Positions 43,114 through 52,609 are shown, counted from the stretch's first letter. The stretch: DNA of 64,000 bases from Leptotrichia massiliensis (GCF_900104625.1 NZ_FNVZ01000005.1:1116001-1180000), one strand, 5' to 3'. The notes: generated by a model from the sequence alone, not told the origin. Numbers and translations are program-made.

Positions 43114-45279
43114 CTAATTTTTATTAATTTCAACTTGTAAATTTTTCAAATTTCCTGCAAAAGTTATATTTAACTGGCAAATACCATTATCCACATCAAT
43201 TATATGGGATAAGTCATCCCCTTTTTGCATAATTCCATTTACAAATTTTGTATCTTTTAACCAGACTGATTTTTGACTTTCAGGATTTGTACTGAAAAAC
43301 ATATTTAACTTATCTTCCTTAAAGTCTGTCGTTGTAAATCTTAACGTTCTTTCAATATACGTCGTTGTAAGCGTCTTATAAAGCGGTTCATAGCCTCCAT
43401 CCAGATTTTTTAACAAAGTTCTTGCTTTATACACAACTATATTCCGTATTTTTTCACGTGCTACATTTGCATTATCTGATGAAAATACAAATCCATAGTT
43501 AAATTGATTTATTCTATCCTTTATTGTATTTGTAAATCCTGATATTTCCTTAGACATTGTTGTTTTTGTATGATAAGAATTGTCTTTTTCCTCAATATCA
43601 AAACGTACTCCCGGATATTGCGGAGATACGTTTGCAAACCTTTCCTTTAGGTAATTTGGACATTGTGTGGCACCAATTATCCCAGCCGCCACATAAGCCG
43701 CATCAACATACACACCTTCTATCCAGAATTTTAACAAATCTTCCTGTTCTTTTGAAAGTGATACCCCTGCTTCTTCTTCAAATTTCATTTTATAATCCAG
43801 CATAACACCTGATTTATCCTTTGGAATTATAGTAAAATTAGGAATTACTGGTATTAAATATTCAGAATATTTTTGATTTTCCAACATTTGAGTCTTTTCA
43901 ATATATTTATCCACACCCATTGTAGCAAGATTGTCAAACGAAGTTTCAGGCTTCCCTTCAAAATTAAAAAATACTTGAACTCTATATTCTGCCAGCACAG
44001 TCATTAAATTTGTCAAAACTTCAACTGTATTTTTCTCAGTTTTCTCATCTTTTTTACTCCCCATAAATCTTTCACGAACTTTTTTCTCAGATTTTTTCAT
44101 CTCCAAATCAACATTTGGATAAATTCCAAACCATACTGTATTGTCAAAGTCGTTCTTTTCATTAGTTGTGTTCAAAAATGCTCTCAATTTCTCTTTATTT
44201 CCAGCCTTTACAATCATTTCAGGCTTTACATTTGTAATCAAAAGTGTTGGTTTCATAAGCCCCATTCTCACATCATACTGCTCAAAAAACATTTTCACAC
44301 CCAATATTTTCTCTATCAGAGGTTTCGCAATTTTTATAAAATCCTCCTGTGCCGATTTATAAAACGCCAAATAATTGTTATAATTTTCAACTTCCTGCTC
44401 AGGATCAACATCCACAAATGTCTTTGCAAGCGGCACAAATGTTCTGACAACTAAATCGCTAATATATTTATTCGGATCATCTGTCACATTTTCATAATCA
44501 TCCCTAAAAGCCTCAACTAGAGCCGTCGTATTTTTCTCTTCAATCATTGCAAGAGCCGTCTGATTTTCCTGCTTATACTCAATTACTTCAAGCTCCCCTT
44601 TTTCTCCCACTTGAAGCATTCCAAGCTTTATTTTCTCTGACTTAAAATTATTCGTATTACTTCCGATTAAAAGCCGAGTTTTTATGTCTTCAATCGCGAG
44701 TGGCAACATTCCAAGCACATTACTGTAATTTTCTGAAGCCTCCTCAAATTTTGAGTTAAGTTTATCTCCTAATTCCAGTTTTTTAGGATTCTCATCATCC
44801 AATTCTTCATATTTCTGATAAATATACGCAATCTCTTTTCTCGTCTGCTTAATATCCTCGATAACCTTTTTTGGTGATATTAACTCCAAAATATTTTCAA
44901 ACTTAAAATCCACATTCCTGTTACCTTGTGACTTTCTAGCCTCAATCAAAGTACTAAGCATCTTAAAAAACGTATTCCCATTATTAATCTTAATTTCAGT
45001 CACAAGATCCTCAGGCACTCCCTCCGGCTTTTTCAAAATATACTTAATACTCTGACTCTCTGCATCAAAATAACTGTACACCTTTGGATCAAATTTTTCC
45101 AGAAACTCCTCAAAGCTTCCAACCAAAAGATGCCTGTTAATCTCAATAACATTCTCATCATCCAACGAATCCATATCCCTCGCATCATTAATAAGGGTCA
45201 ATATATCCATTTTCTCTGGATTAATTTCCTCAAATAAAATCGTTCGATTAGTCTGATTTATAACATTCTTATTCCCCAT
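43114..45279 (-). CDS. Possible contractile sheath-like protein (721 residues)
   Basis: Large soluble protein without signal peptide. The N-terminal 200 residues are helical; the middle ('YRVQVFFNFEGKPETSFDNL') and later 'LLKFWIEGVYVDAAYVAAGI' plus 'NYGFVFSSDNANVAREKIRN' recall the organisation of phage tail sheath/TssC proteins, where a C-terminal strand ('LNITFAGNLKNLQVEIN') extends to a neighbour. No convincing family motif is seen, so this is a hypothesis. A consensus promoter and AAAGGA ribosome-binding site precede it, and the baseplate-like gene follows. If correct, it would be the sheath subunit of a non-canonical injection system. Confidence 0.35.
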   Translation of the reverse strand: MGNKNVINQTNRTILFEEINPEKMDILTLINDARDMDSLDDENVIEINRHLLVGSFEEFLEKFDPKVYSYFDAESQSIKYILKKPEGVPEDLVTEIKINNGNTFFKMLSTLIEARKSQGNRNVDFKFENILELISPKKVIEDIKQTRKEIAYIYQKYEELDDENPKKLELGDKLNSKFEEASENYSNVLGMLPLAIEDIKTRLLIGSNTNNFKSEKIKLGMLQVGEKGELEVIEYKQENQTALAMIEEKNTTALVEAFRDDYENVTDDPNKYISDLVVRTFVPLAKTFVDVDPEQEVENYNNYLAFYKSAQEDFIKIAKPLIEKILGVKMFFEQYDVRMGLMKPTLLITNVKPEMIVKAGNKEKLRAFLNTTNEKNDFDNTVWFGIYPNVDLEMKKSEKKVRERFMGSKKDEKTEKNTVEVLTNLMTVLAEYRVQVFFNFEGKPETSFDNLATMGVDKYIEKTQMLENQKYSEYLIPVIPNFTIIPKDKSGVMLDYKMKFEEEAGVSLSKEQEDLLKFWIEGVYVDAAYVAAGIIGATQCPNYLKERFANVSPQYPGVRFDIEEKDNSYHTKTTMSKEISGFTNTIKDRINQFNYGFVFSSDNANVAREKIRNIVVYKARTLLKNLDGGYEPLYKTLTTTYIERTLRFTTTDFKEDKLNMFFSTNPESQKSVWLKDTKFVNGIMQKGDDLSHIIDVDNGICQLNITFAGNLKNLQVEINKN

Positions 45280-45426
45280 TTTTCCTTTAAAGTTATTCTT
45301 AGAATTATATAAAATTAATTACTGGCTATCAACTTTTTGCAATTCATTTAAACTACTTTTATACAATATTCCAAATAACTTTATTTTCCCCCTTCTTTTA
45401 TTTTTAATTTATTTTTAATTATTATA

Positions 45427-45455
45427 ATAATACACTATAATTAAATTTTTGTCAA
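45427..45455 (-). promoter_or_regulatory. Consensus promoter for the sheath-like operon
   Basis: On the minus strand TTGACA (45455-45450), a 17-base spacer and TATTAT (45432-45427), about 148 bases before the start codon, giving a long AT-rich leader with no recognised motif. Confidence 0.65.
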
Positions 45456-45559
45456 TATTATTGTGACTGATATTATTAATTTTGTAGAATTATTCTCACC
45501 CTATTATCTTATACTTTACATTTGAATTTGAAATAGAATTCTAGAATTCTTCACATCAC

Positions 45560-46513
45560 TCAAAAGACATTTCTACTTTCGACAACTTTTACATTTTCAA
45601 AATTTTTCCCACTATATTCAAATATCTTCCCAGCATCATAAATATAAATAATATTTTTATAGAGTATAAGACTCACATTTTTATAATCCGTTATTTTAAT
45701 TTCTTTTATTACTTTTTTATTGCTATATTCATCTACTATCATAATTTTATTATTTTTTAGAATATATGCTGGACTACAAAAACTATCTTCGATTTGACTG
45801 TCAAAAAATTTTTCTGCTCCTCTATTTTCATTTTCTATCCATTCTTCAGATGTTATAGGTTCAATTTTTTCTAGTTTCTCTATAACTTCATCTATCTTTT
45901 TCAATCCGTATCTTCCATCTATATAATAGTTACCATGTTCAACTTCAATAGTTATAGTTTCCAATATTTTTTCTATTTCCTCTTTTGAATAATTTTTTTC
46001 TAAAAATTCAAAAAAACTTTTTTTATAAAAACTCTTTTTACCTGCATCTGTATTTGAATTTGGTAACCCATTATTATATTCTGATATTTCTGCAACTAAA
46101 TATTCCATTATTTCTAGCTTATTAATAACCCAATCTAAGTTATGCTCTTCTTCTTTTTTTAATAATTCCAACATTATTTCTATGATTTTTTTTATTCTTT
46201 CTTCTTTTGGTAAATTTTCAAAAATTTGAGAACTGTCTCTTAATTTTATTAAATTTTTTTCTTTATTTTTTATATATTTTTTTAAAATATTATTACTTGA
46301 AACATTAATGCAATTATATCGATCATTTGAAAAAACATAATCTAAATAATAGTATTTTTTAAAAAAATCTTCTAAACTTGACGTTTCTTTTTTATTTTGA
46401 TTTTGAATTTTCACTTTTTTCATATCCTCCTTGTTTTTTAAAGTCGTATTTTCTTTATTTTTAGCACCACAGGAAATTGTTAATAAAACTAGTGGAATTA
46501 TTAATTTTTTCAT
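45560..46513 (-). CDS. Lipoprotein of unknown function, candidate partner of the large effector
   Basis: A 317-residue lipoprotein with lipobox 'LLTISCGAK' (Cys about 15). The rest is mainly helical and highly charged, ending in a beta-rich part ('LILYKNIIYIYDAGKIFEYS'). Start ATG 46513 is chosen because AAAGGG precedes it with usual spacing; an in-frame ATG lies at 46531. It begins 66 bases downstream of the 1347-residue PAAR-like gene on the same strand. A cell-envelope lipoprotein beside a peptidoglycan-directed effector would suit an immunity function, but no homology supports this. Confidence 0.6.
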   Translation of the reverse strand: MKKLIIPLVLLTISCGAKNKENTTLKNKEDMKKVKIQNQNKKETSSLEDFFKKYYYLDYVFSNDRYNCINVSSNNILKKYIKNKEKNLIKLRDSSQIFENLPKEERIKKIIEIMLELLKKEEEHNLDWVINKLEIMEYLVAEISEYNNGLPNSNTDAGKKSFYKKSFFEFLEKNYSKEEIEKILETITIEVEHGNYYIDGRYGLKKIDEVIEKLEKIEPITSEEWIENENRGAEKFFDSQIEDSFCSPAYILKNNKIMIVDEYSNKKVIKEIKITDYKNVSLILYKNIIYIYDAGKIFEYSGKNFENVKVVESRNVF

Positions 46514-46578
46514 TTTATACCCTTTCTTCATATAAAAATTTATAATTATCTAAAATGAAATCTCAATAAAATATATAC

Positions 46579-49500
46579 CTATTTGCTTATTTTATTAGAT
46601 ACTCTCAATCTAAATTTTATAAGTTCATTATGATTTACAACTTTTTTTTCATCTATTTTTTTAATAAATTTTATTATTTCATTAAATAAATCTTGAGACC
46701 CTTGTGTAACGTATCTATCCCCATTTGTTTTATAATTTCTTGCAGGTGCCAAACATCCTTCTAAACCAGAACTTACTCCAACTGGATGAATTAAAACAAA
46801 TCTATTTTCATGAATTAAAACTTTTTTCTTCAATCTTTTATGTTCTAAACCTTGAGGATTTTCAGTATGATTAAAAATACCTACTGCTAAATACCCTTTC
46901 CGTATTATTTTTCCATTTTTTATTTTATCAGGTCTTTGATGCCATCTCAATTGATGCATACCTTGTACAATTCTCTTTTTTCTACCAGAAACGATCGTAT
47001 CAGGACCTTCTCTCTCAACTACATATCCATTAAATCCAGAAACTTCCCTACCACTAGGATCTAATATACGAAATGTAGATAATGTACCTAATGAACGCTC
47101 TTCTATTCTCACAACATCTAAAATATATTTCCCTTGTACTCCAGTATGCGGACATGTTTTACAACTTGTAACTGTTTGGGAATTTTTAGTATTATTTTGA
47201 CTCTTAGCATTGCTTTCGACTTTTGTATTCTTAGCGACAGATTTTGCAATACTAGATTTTGAATTCAGAACATTTGACTGATATTTAGCTGTATCCTCTT
47301 TTATTTCCATTTTAGGAGTATTCTCAGTTTTTTTCTGTGCAGTATTATTAGATTTTGATGAATTATGAGTATCATCCCACTCTCCTTGACTGAACGGACA
47401 TACTGCCACACTTCTCCCATTTTTTCTTATTCCATTTAAAATATCATTTGCAGTTGGAGCGTGTTTTATAGATGTATAAAGCATTTTCCCAATTCCAATC
47501 CAATTTGCTACATCTGATGATTTTATTCTTTGTTTTGGAATTGTTTTTGTCTGTCTTACATTGCTTTGTATTTTATAGTTCTGCAATTTTATCTGTCCCG
47601 TATTTGTGGTATTTATATCGTTATTTAATTCTGATTCGATTAATCTTTTGGAATTTTCTGTTATAGTTAGATTTCCAGCTCGCATTAAATATCCATAAGT
47701 TATTACTGGAAGCATTTTTGCAGAATAAAAATTTTTCCTTTCATAATCACATAGACTTAATCCATGATTTCTTATTACTCCTTTTGTGTCAAATTTAGGT
47801 CCTGATTTTTGTTTTACACTTTTATAGGCTTCTTTGAATACGGCATAGATTTTTTTTCTTAGATATTTTTCTTTTTCTGGGGTAACTTCTTGATTTGCAA
47901 TTTGCATTTTTGCTTTGTTTACCTTTATAAAATTTTCTTTATTTTTCTTTTCAGACTCACTTAATTTTCTCATTCCAAGCATATTTTTTACATCTTTTGC
48001 AAAGTAAGAACGCATATCGTCCATTACCCCAGCTTTATATTTTTTCCATTTAGCATATTTCTGTGCCTCTTTTTTCAGCTGTGTCTGCATAAAATTATTA
48101 TTTATATCGCTACAAATATTTATTAACAGCTTATATTGACAATCTGCATCTCTCTTAGCTTCCTTAACTTCTTCTGTTTTGGTAGTTGCCGTTCCCACTT
48201 CTTTTTGTCCAGCATCATCAATACTTATTATTCCACCATGCATACATTGTATAGTCGAAATATCCAGCAATGCAGTCTTGTCTCTTACTTTCACATCTGT
48301 ATTTTTCTCCCATGTCCCTATTAATGCTGGCTGACAAATCCCGATAGCACTACATGATTTAAAAGGCTGAATATTTGTATCATTTATATTTGCCTGCTTT
48401 GCTCCTCTAAGCATAACTCTATCTTCATTTATTATTAACCTGCTTATATCCTTTCCAAGAGTACACTTTAACATACAGTTAGTATTTACAAACAATTCTC
48501 CAGTAGGATTTATAATATTCTGCAAATCATAAAATGATTTATAAAACGAATACAAGTCCATTGAATCAATATTTGATGCATAATCTCGCAATTCTTTGCT
48601 ATCTTTAAATAATCCCAAAACAATGCCTTTATCCTTTTCAAAGTCCAAATTATCCCTATAATTTTCGTAAACTTCATCTATCAAATTACTTATTTGCCTA
48701 ATATTCGGTACTTTTATTGCTGATTTTGAAGTTATCCAGTCATTAAGAACAGTTGTCACTCTTATATCTTTTCCAATTTTTTCAAGTCTGTCAAATAGAC
48801 CCATTTCGCTTTTTGAAGGCAAATCTATTCCCTTCTGTTTTTTTATATACCATAACAAGTAATTTCTAACTATGTTACTATCTCTGTATTTGTGGTTATC
48901 AAAATACTTAATTTCATTTTCTTCCTTAAATCCAGTCTGAACCTTCAAAAATTCAATTATTATATTATCAATCAGCCTTCTTGACAAAGGAAATTGCCTA
49001 ACTCCGTTTTCATCCATCAAATAACTTTTTTCGTATTCCAACTCATTTTCTCCAAGTTCTCGTATCAAATTTTCACATCTTGTCTTTTGCAATTCTGATG
49101 GTTGTTTTTTATTAACTTTTATAACAATTTCATCAATATCCTTTATTCCTTGCATGTATTTATCATATTTTTCAGGTAATTGATTTTTTTCAATCTTAAC
49201 TTCCTCATCTTTCACATGTATCTGAATCACACCCTGTATTTTATCCACATAATCATTTTGCTTCTTAAATTTATTTACAGGCTTTTTATCAGGAAACTTA
49301 ACATATTTTGCTGAATATTGACTAAGCACGTATTCCAGCGACTCTATGCTAGTTTTATTTGGAATAGAGTACGAATAAATATAATAAACTATATCCTGTA
49401 TCCGTAAAACTTCATTATTCTCCTCTCTTCCCCTCAAAACATCAAACCCATGCTGTCTTATTACATTCCCAATGTTTTCGTTGTCTTTTGTTGCCTCATC

Positions 49501-50622
49501 ATACATTTTCAAAATAATATTTATATCTTCCTTATTTTCTTCCAGCACCTTTTTTCCAGTCTTAGTTTCCAAATATTTTACATAATCCTGATTATAAAGA
49601 TTTTCATCTTGAAATTTAGCCTGCAGTCTCTTTAGAATAGACTCTTCAGGATTTACAAAGGCTAATTCAGGAGCTTTTCCATTTTCAGATCTGTCTCTTT
49701 TATACTCTTCGCTATCCCAAACTTCCTCAAATTTTTGTCCATTAAATGTGAATACTCCCACTTTGCTGGTATTTTCAACATTTTCTATTTTTGTATTATT
49801 TGAAGTTGAAATGGGTTTTTGCATTTGTACTGGTTTTGATTGAGAATTATTTGAAACATTATTTTTAGGTTTCTGCTGAACTGCAGCCTGTTTATTTATG
49901 TTTTTGTTATCAGTCTGAGTATGATTTTTCTCCACAACTTTATACCCAACTTCGCAATTATCCTTGAATCCAATAATTACTGATAAATCATGTCCTGTTA
50001 AATTTTCAGCATAAAGCAGAGAAGGCATAGAATTTCCATCTACTGGTATTCCCCATACTCCTTTAAAGTTATTTTCTAAAGCATTAGACATTGCACCTTG
50101 TCCACATAAATGTGAGGCAGCAAGCATTCCAGATGATGTAAGCAAAAAACTTTTCCCTCTTAAGTCTTCTGCTTTATATCCCTGATTTCTTTTTTTCATT
50201 ATTATTGTTTTTACTTTTGTTTCAGAAGCAGTTACTTTTCCTGGTGCTTTGTAAACTGCATTTTTAGGAACTGCTATATTTTTACAAATTTTATCCTTAT
50301 GTTTTTTCAAAGTTGCCCATCTCATTTTTACAGAACGCATAATTACTTCATCTTGTGCTGCTGGAGTATTCAAAAAACTTTGTTTTCCTGTTAACTTCCA
50401 TTTTGTGGCACCTTCACCAATAAATCTGGCATTTGCCCAAGTTGATCCTTTTGGAAGCCATCCCATATCCATCAAAACATCTGTTCCTATTTGATATTTT
50501 CCAATATAGTATTTTTGGTCTGCTAAATCATATTTTCCTCCACTTTCCAGCTTAGCTAATTTTTCAAAAAATTCAACCGCACTATCCCCAATATCTACCC
50601 CATTAAATTTCCTGTTTACCAC
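46579..50622 (-). CDS. Large PAAR-like protein with lysozyme-like and DUF5675-like domains
   Basis: A 1347-residue multidomain protein. N-terminus (1-110): lysozyme/transglycosylase-like fold with 'KLESGGKYD' (candidate catalytic E26) and 'YIGKYQIG'. Residues about 250-690: helical, unrecognised. About 710-800: DUF4280/PAAR-like spike region with cysteines ('NCMLKCTLG', 'CSAIGICQPALIG', 'IQCMHGGIIS'). About 1155 has 'CKTCPHTG', and 1164-1310 is DUF5675-like ('VLIHENRFVLIH', 'GLEGCLAPAR'). There is no signal peptide, as for T6SS or eCIS cargo. GTG start, GGGGG ribosome-binding site nine bases away. It probably works as a spike-borne peptidoglycan-active effector, which is inference. Confidence 0.7.
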   Translation of the reverse strand: MVNRKFNGVDIGDSAVEFFEKLAKLESGGKYDLADQKYYIGKYQIGTDVLMDMGWLPKGSTWANARFIGEGATKWKLTGKQSFLNTPAAQDEVIMRSVKMRWATLKKHKDKICKNIAVPKNAVYKAPGKVTASETKVKTIIMKKRNQGYKAEDLRGKSFLLTSSGMLAASHLCGQGAMSNALENNFKGVWGIPVDGNSMPSLLYAENLTGHDLSVIIGFKDNCEVGYKVVEKNHTQTDNKNINKQAAVQQKPKNNVSNNSQSKPVQMQKPISTSNNTKIENVENTSKVGVFTFNGQKFEEVWDSEEYKRDRSENGKAPELAFVNPEESILKRLQAKFQDENLYNQDYVKYLETKTGKKVLEENKEDINIILKMYDEATKDNENIGNVIRQHGFDVLRGREENNEVLRIQDIVYYIYSYSIPNKTSIESLEYVLSQYSAKYVKFPDKKPVNKFKKQNDYVDKIQGVIQIHVKDEEVKIEKNQLPEKYDKYMQGIKDIDEIVIKVNKKQPSELQKTRCENLIRELGENELEYEKSYLMDENGVRQFPLSRRLIDNIIIEFLKVQTGFKEENEIKYFDNHKYRDSNIVRNYLLWYIKKQKGIDLPSKSEMGLFDRLEKIGKDIRVTTVLNDWITSKSAIKVPNIRQISNLIDEVYENYRDNLDFEKDKGIVLGLFKDSKELRDYASNIDSMDLYSFYKSFYDLQNIINPTGELFVNTNCMLKCTLGKDISRLIINEDRVMLRGAKQANINDTNIQPFKSCSAIGICQPALIGTWEKNTDVKVRDKTALLDISTIQCMHGGIISIDDAGQKEVGTATTKTEEVKEAKRDADCQYKLLINICSDINNNFMQTQLKKEAQKYAKWKKYKAGVMDDMRSYFAKDVKNMLGMRKLSESEKKNKENFIKVNKAKMQIANQEVTPEKEKYLRKKIYAVFKEAYKSVKQKSGPKFDTKGVIRNHGLSLCDYERKNFYSAKMLPVITYGYLMRAGNLTITENSKRLIESELNNDINTTNTGQIKLQNYKIQSNVRQTKTIPKQRIKSSDVANWIGIGKMLYTSIKHAPTANDILNGIRKNGRSVAVCPFSQGEWDDTHNSSKSNNTAQKKTENTPKMEIKEDTAKYQSNVLNSKSSIAKSVAKNTKVESNAKSQNNTKNSQTVTSCKTCPHTGVQGKYILDVVRIEERSLGTLSTFRILDPSGREVSGFNGYVVEREGPDTIVSGRKKRIVQGMHQLRWHQRPDKIKNGKIIRKGYLAVGIFNHTENPQGLEHKRLKKKVLIHENRFVLIHPVGVSSGLEGCLAPARNYKTNGDRYVTQGSQDLFNEIIKFIKKIDEKKVVNHNELIKFRLRVSNKISK

Positions 50623-50741
50623 AATTAATTTCCCCCTTTTAATTCTATAATTTTCCTAAAATTAACTTTATCAATTCAAATGAAACTATCACATCCTCTC
50701 TTTTATCTTAAAACTTCTTATTTATAATTAATTTTTATAAA

Positions 50742-52049
50742 CTATTTTAACTGGCTCTTATGTATATACCCCTTCATATAATATCCTCCATCTTTATTAT
50801 AAAAATAAACATATTTCCATCCTTCTTCATTTGAAATTTCCTCAACTGCTACATTATTTGCTAATTTATGAATTATTGAACTGTCTGTACCATAACTTTC
50901 CCTTACATTAACAACATTTTCCTTTGAAGCCGTAATAAAAGTTTTACCTGTTCTCTTAGATGATATTACTCCAAAATCCCTAAATTCTTCCCTCCACATC
51001 TGCTCACTTTTCATATCTGTTATTGCATAATTTACCGCACCACTTGCCGCAACTATTGATAAAAATAGATTATCTCCGTCAATACTTTCTAATTGTGAAC
51101 TTAGATATGCCGTATCACCTGCAATTTCTTTTCCATTTTTCATAAAAACTATTTTACTATTTGACTTTCCAGCATAAGCATACGGCAATGAAATAACATA
51201 TATTTCATATTGTTTATTTTTAAAACCTTCCACCGTTTTTATTTTATGCTCTTCTTCGTCAATCATCTTATTATAATCTTTTATTGTTTCTTGAATTTGT
51301 TTTGGAACTTTATCTATTGAAATTTCTTTTACAGAAAGACTATTTACAATTTTAACAGTTTCAAAACTATTTATTTTACTTTCAAATTCTGAAAAATTAG
51401 GATATTTTGCTATATTTTCTCTCTTTGCAGTAAGTTCTGGATACCTTTGCTCAATAAATATTTTTTCAGGAATCATAAAATTACTATAATTTTCATAGAC
51501 ATAATCCACTACTTCTTTTGGAACTTCACGTAATTCCAACCTTTTTAAGTTTTTTAATCGAGAAATTTCCTCAACTCCATTTTTTAACGGATTAAAACTT
51601 ACATCTAAATGTTCCAGCTTTGTTAATTTTCCAATTCCCCGAATATCGCTTATTTTATTGTTATGTATCCATAGTTCCTTTAAATTTGGTAAATTTAATA
51701 ACGGTTTTATATCTTCTATCTGATTAAAATTTATTTTCAATACTTCTAGCTTCTTTAGATTTTCCAGTAATTTTACATCTTTTATTTTATTCCAACGTAA
51801 ATCAAGAATTTTTAAATTTTTGTAATTTGTAATGCAGATTATCTCTTCCAATCCTCTATTTCTCAATTCTATTTTTTCAACATTAATATTATACTTCCCT
51901 AGTTCTGTACAGCTTTTTTCACTTTTAAACCCTGTCTGAATTTGTGCCATTTCTTCCTTTATGTTCTTACTTTCTTTCAATTCTTCACTATTACTGTTAC
52001 TACACGCCATAAATACCATGAAGATTAGCATTCCAATTGTTTTTTTCAT
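50742..52049 (-). CDS. Leucine-rich-repeat lipoprotein with C-terminal SH3-like domain
   Basis: A 435-residue lipoprotein from ATG 52049, chosen because AGGAGG lies five bases upstream; an earlier in-frame ATG at 52124 lacks one. The lipobox is 'FMVFMACSN'. Residues about 60-190 are SDS22/internalin-like 22-residue LRR units ('LKILDLRWNKIKDVKLL', 'LEVLKINFNQIEDIKPLL', 'LKELWIHNNKISDI'). The middle is unrecognised. The end ('NVVNVRESYGTDSSII', 'GYIHKSQLK') is an SH3_3-like domain. It stands upstream of the PAAR-like effector gene, and could be a surface-binding or immunity protein. A consensus promoter precedes it. Confidence 0.75.
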   Translation of the reverse strand: MKKTIGMLIFMVFMACSNSNSEELKESKNIKEEMAQIQTGFKSEKSCTELGKYNINVEKIELRNRGLEEIICITNYKNLKILDLRWNKIKDVKLLENLKKLEVLKINFNQIEDIKPLLNLPNLKELWIHNNKISDIRGIGKLTKLEHLDVSFNPLKNGVEEISRLKNLKRLELREVPKEVVDYVYENYSNFMIPEKIFIEQRYPELTAKRENIAKYPNFSEFESKINSFETVKIVNSLSVKEISIDKVPKQIQETIKDYNKMIDEEEHKIKTVEGFKNKQYEIYVISLPYAYAGKSNSKIVFMKNGKEIAGDTAYLSSQLESIDGDNLFLSIVAASGAVNYAITDMKSEQMWREEFRDFGVISSKRTGKTFITASKENVVNVRESYGTDSSIIHKLANNVAVEEISNEEGWKYVYFYNKDGGYYMKGYIHKSQLK

Positions 52050-52142
52050 TTTACCTCCTAAGTATATTATTGTTTTTTGATTAACAAAAGATTTATCTTT
52101 TTTAATTTTTTTATATTTATTCATTTTATTTTAATTTATATA

Positions 52143-52171
52143 ATAATAACTTATGTTTTTACTTTTGTCAA
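52143..52171 (-). promoter_or_regulatory. Promoter for the LRR lipoprotein and downstream effector genes
   Basis: On the minus strand TTGACA (52171-52166), a 17-base spacer and TATTAT (52148-52143), about 95 bases before the start. It is divergent from the riboflavin promoter 50 bases away. Confidence 0.65.
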
Positions 52172-52221
52172 TAAAAAAAATAATTTTTTAAAAAAAATTT
52201 TACATTCTTTTAAAAAAATGC

Positions 52222-52250
52222 TTGTAATTATAGTAAAAAAGTGATATTAT
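52222..52250 (+). promoter_or_regulatory. Promoter of the riboflavin operon
   Basis: TTGTAA (52222-52227), a 17-base spacer and TATTAT (52245-52250), about 20 bases before the FMN aptamer. Confidence 0.6.
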
Positions 52251-52271
52251 TAATTTAGAAATAAATTTAAA

Positions 52272-52402
52272 GCTTCAGGGCAGGGCGAAATTCCCGACCG
52301 GTGGTAAAGTCCACGAGTTGTTTTTATTTTAAATAAAATGAAAACGACATGAACTGGTGTGATTCCAGTACCGATAGTTATAGTCTAGATGGTAGAAGTG
52401 AA
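52272..52402 (+). ncRNA. FMN riboswitch (RFN element)
   Basis: The conserved aptamer is unmistakable: GCTTCAGGGCAGGGCGAAAT, CCCGACCGGTGGTAAAGTCCACGA with a variable arm, TGAACTGGTGTGATTCCAGTACCGATAG, TATAGTCTAGATGGTAGAAG. It precedes ribH, ribD, ribE and ribBA, and should lower their expression when FMN is plentiful. The expression platform contains a terminator at 52525-52562; CATCTACC (about 52507) can pair with GGTAGA at the aptamer's 3' end. Confidence 0.96.
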
Positions 52403-52524
52403 ATTGTTGGCTGTTTAAAATTAGTTTTTGATTTAATTGTGTTTTATATGCAATATTTTAAAATAATTTTGATACATTCAGCATTAATTAAATTATATTA
52501 TATATCATCTACCTTTTAAATATC

Positions 52525-52562
52525 AAAAAAAGCCTTGAATCATAACGTTCTTGGCTTTTTTG
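52525..52562 (+). terminator. Riboswitch-controlled terminator before ribH
   Basis: AAAAAAGCC (52526-52534) pairs with GGCTTTTTT (52553-52561), with a GAA/TTC extension after a UU/UU internal loop, followed by TTGTTTT. This is the expected intrinsic terminator of the riboswitch. Confidence 0.75.
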
Positions 52563-52609
52563 TTTTATTAGCAAATAATGTTTTTAAATTTTATTTTTTT
52601 ATTTAGTAT

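Noticed and set aside
43114-45279. Assigning the 721-residue gene firmly as TssC.
   Set aside because: No TssC or phage sheath signature motif can be identified; kept as a low-confidence hypothesis.
46579-50622. An intact prophage in the 42-52 kb region.
   Set aside because: No integrase, terminase, portal, capsid or holin gene and no attachment sites were seen.
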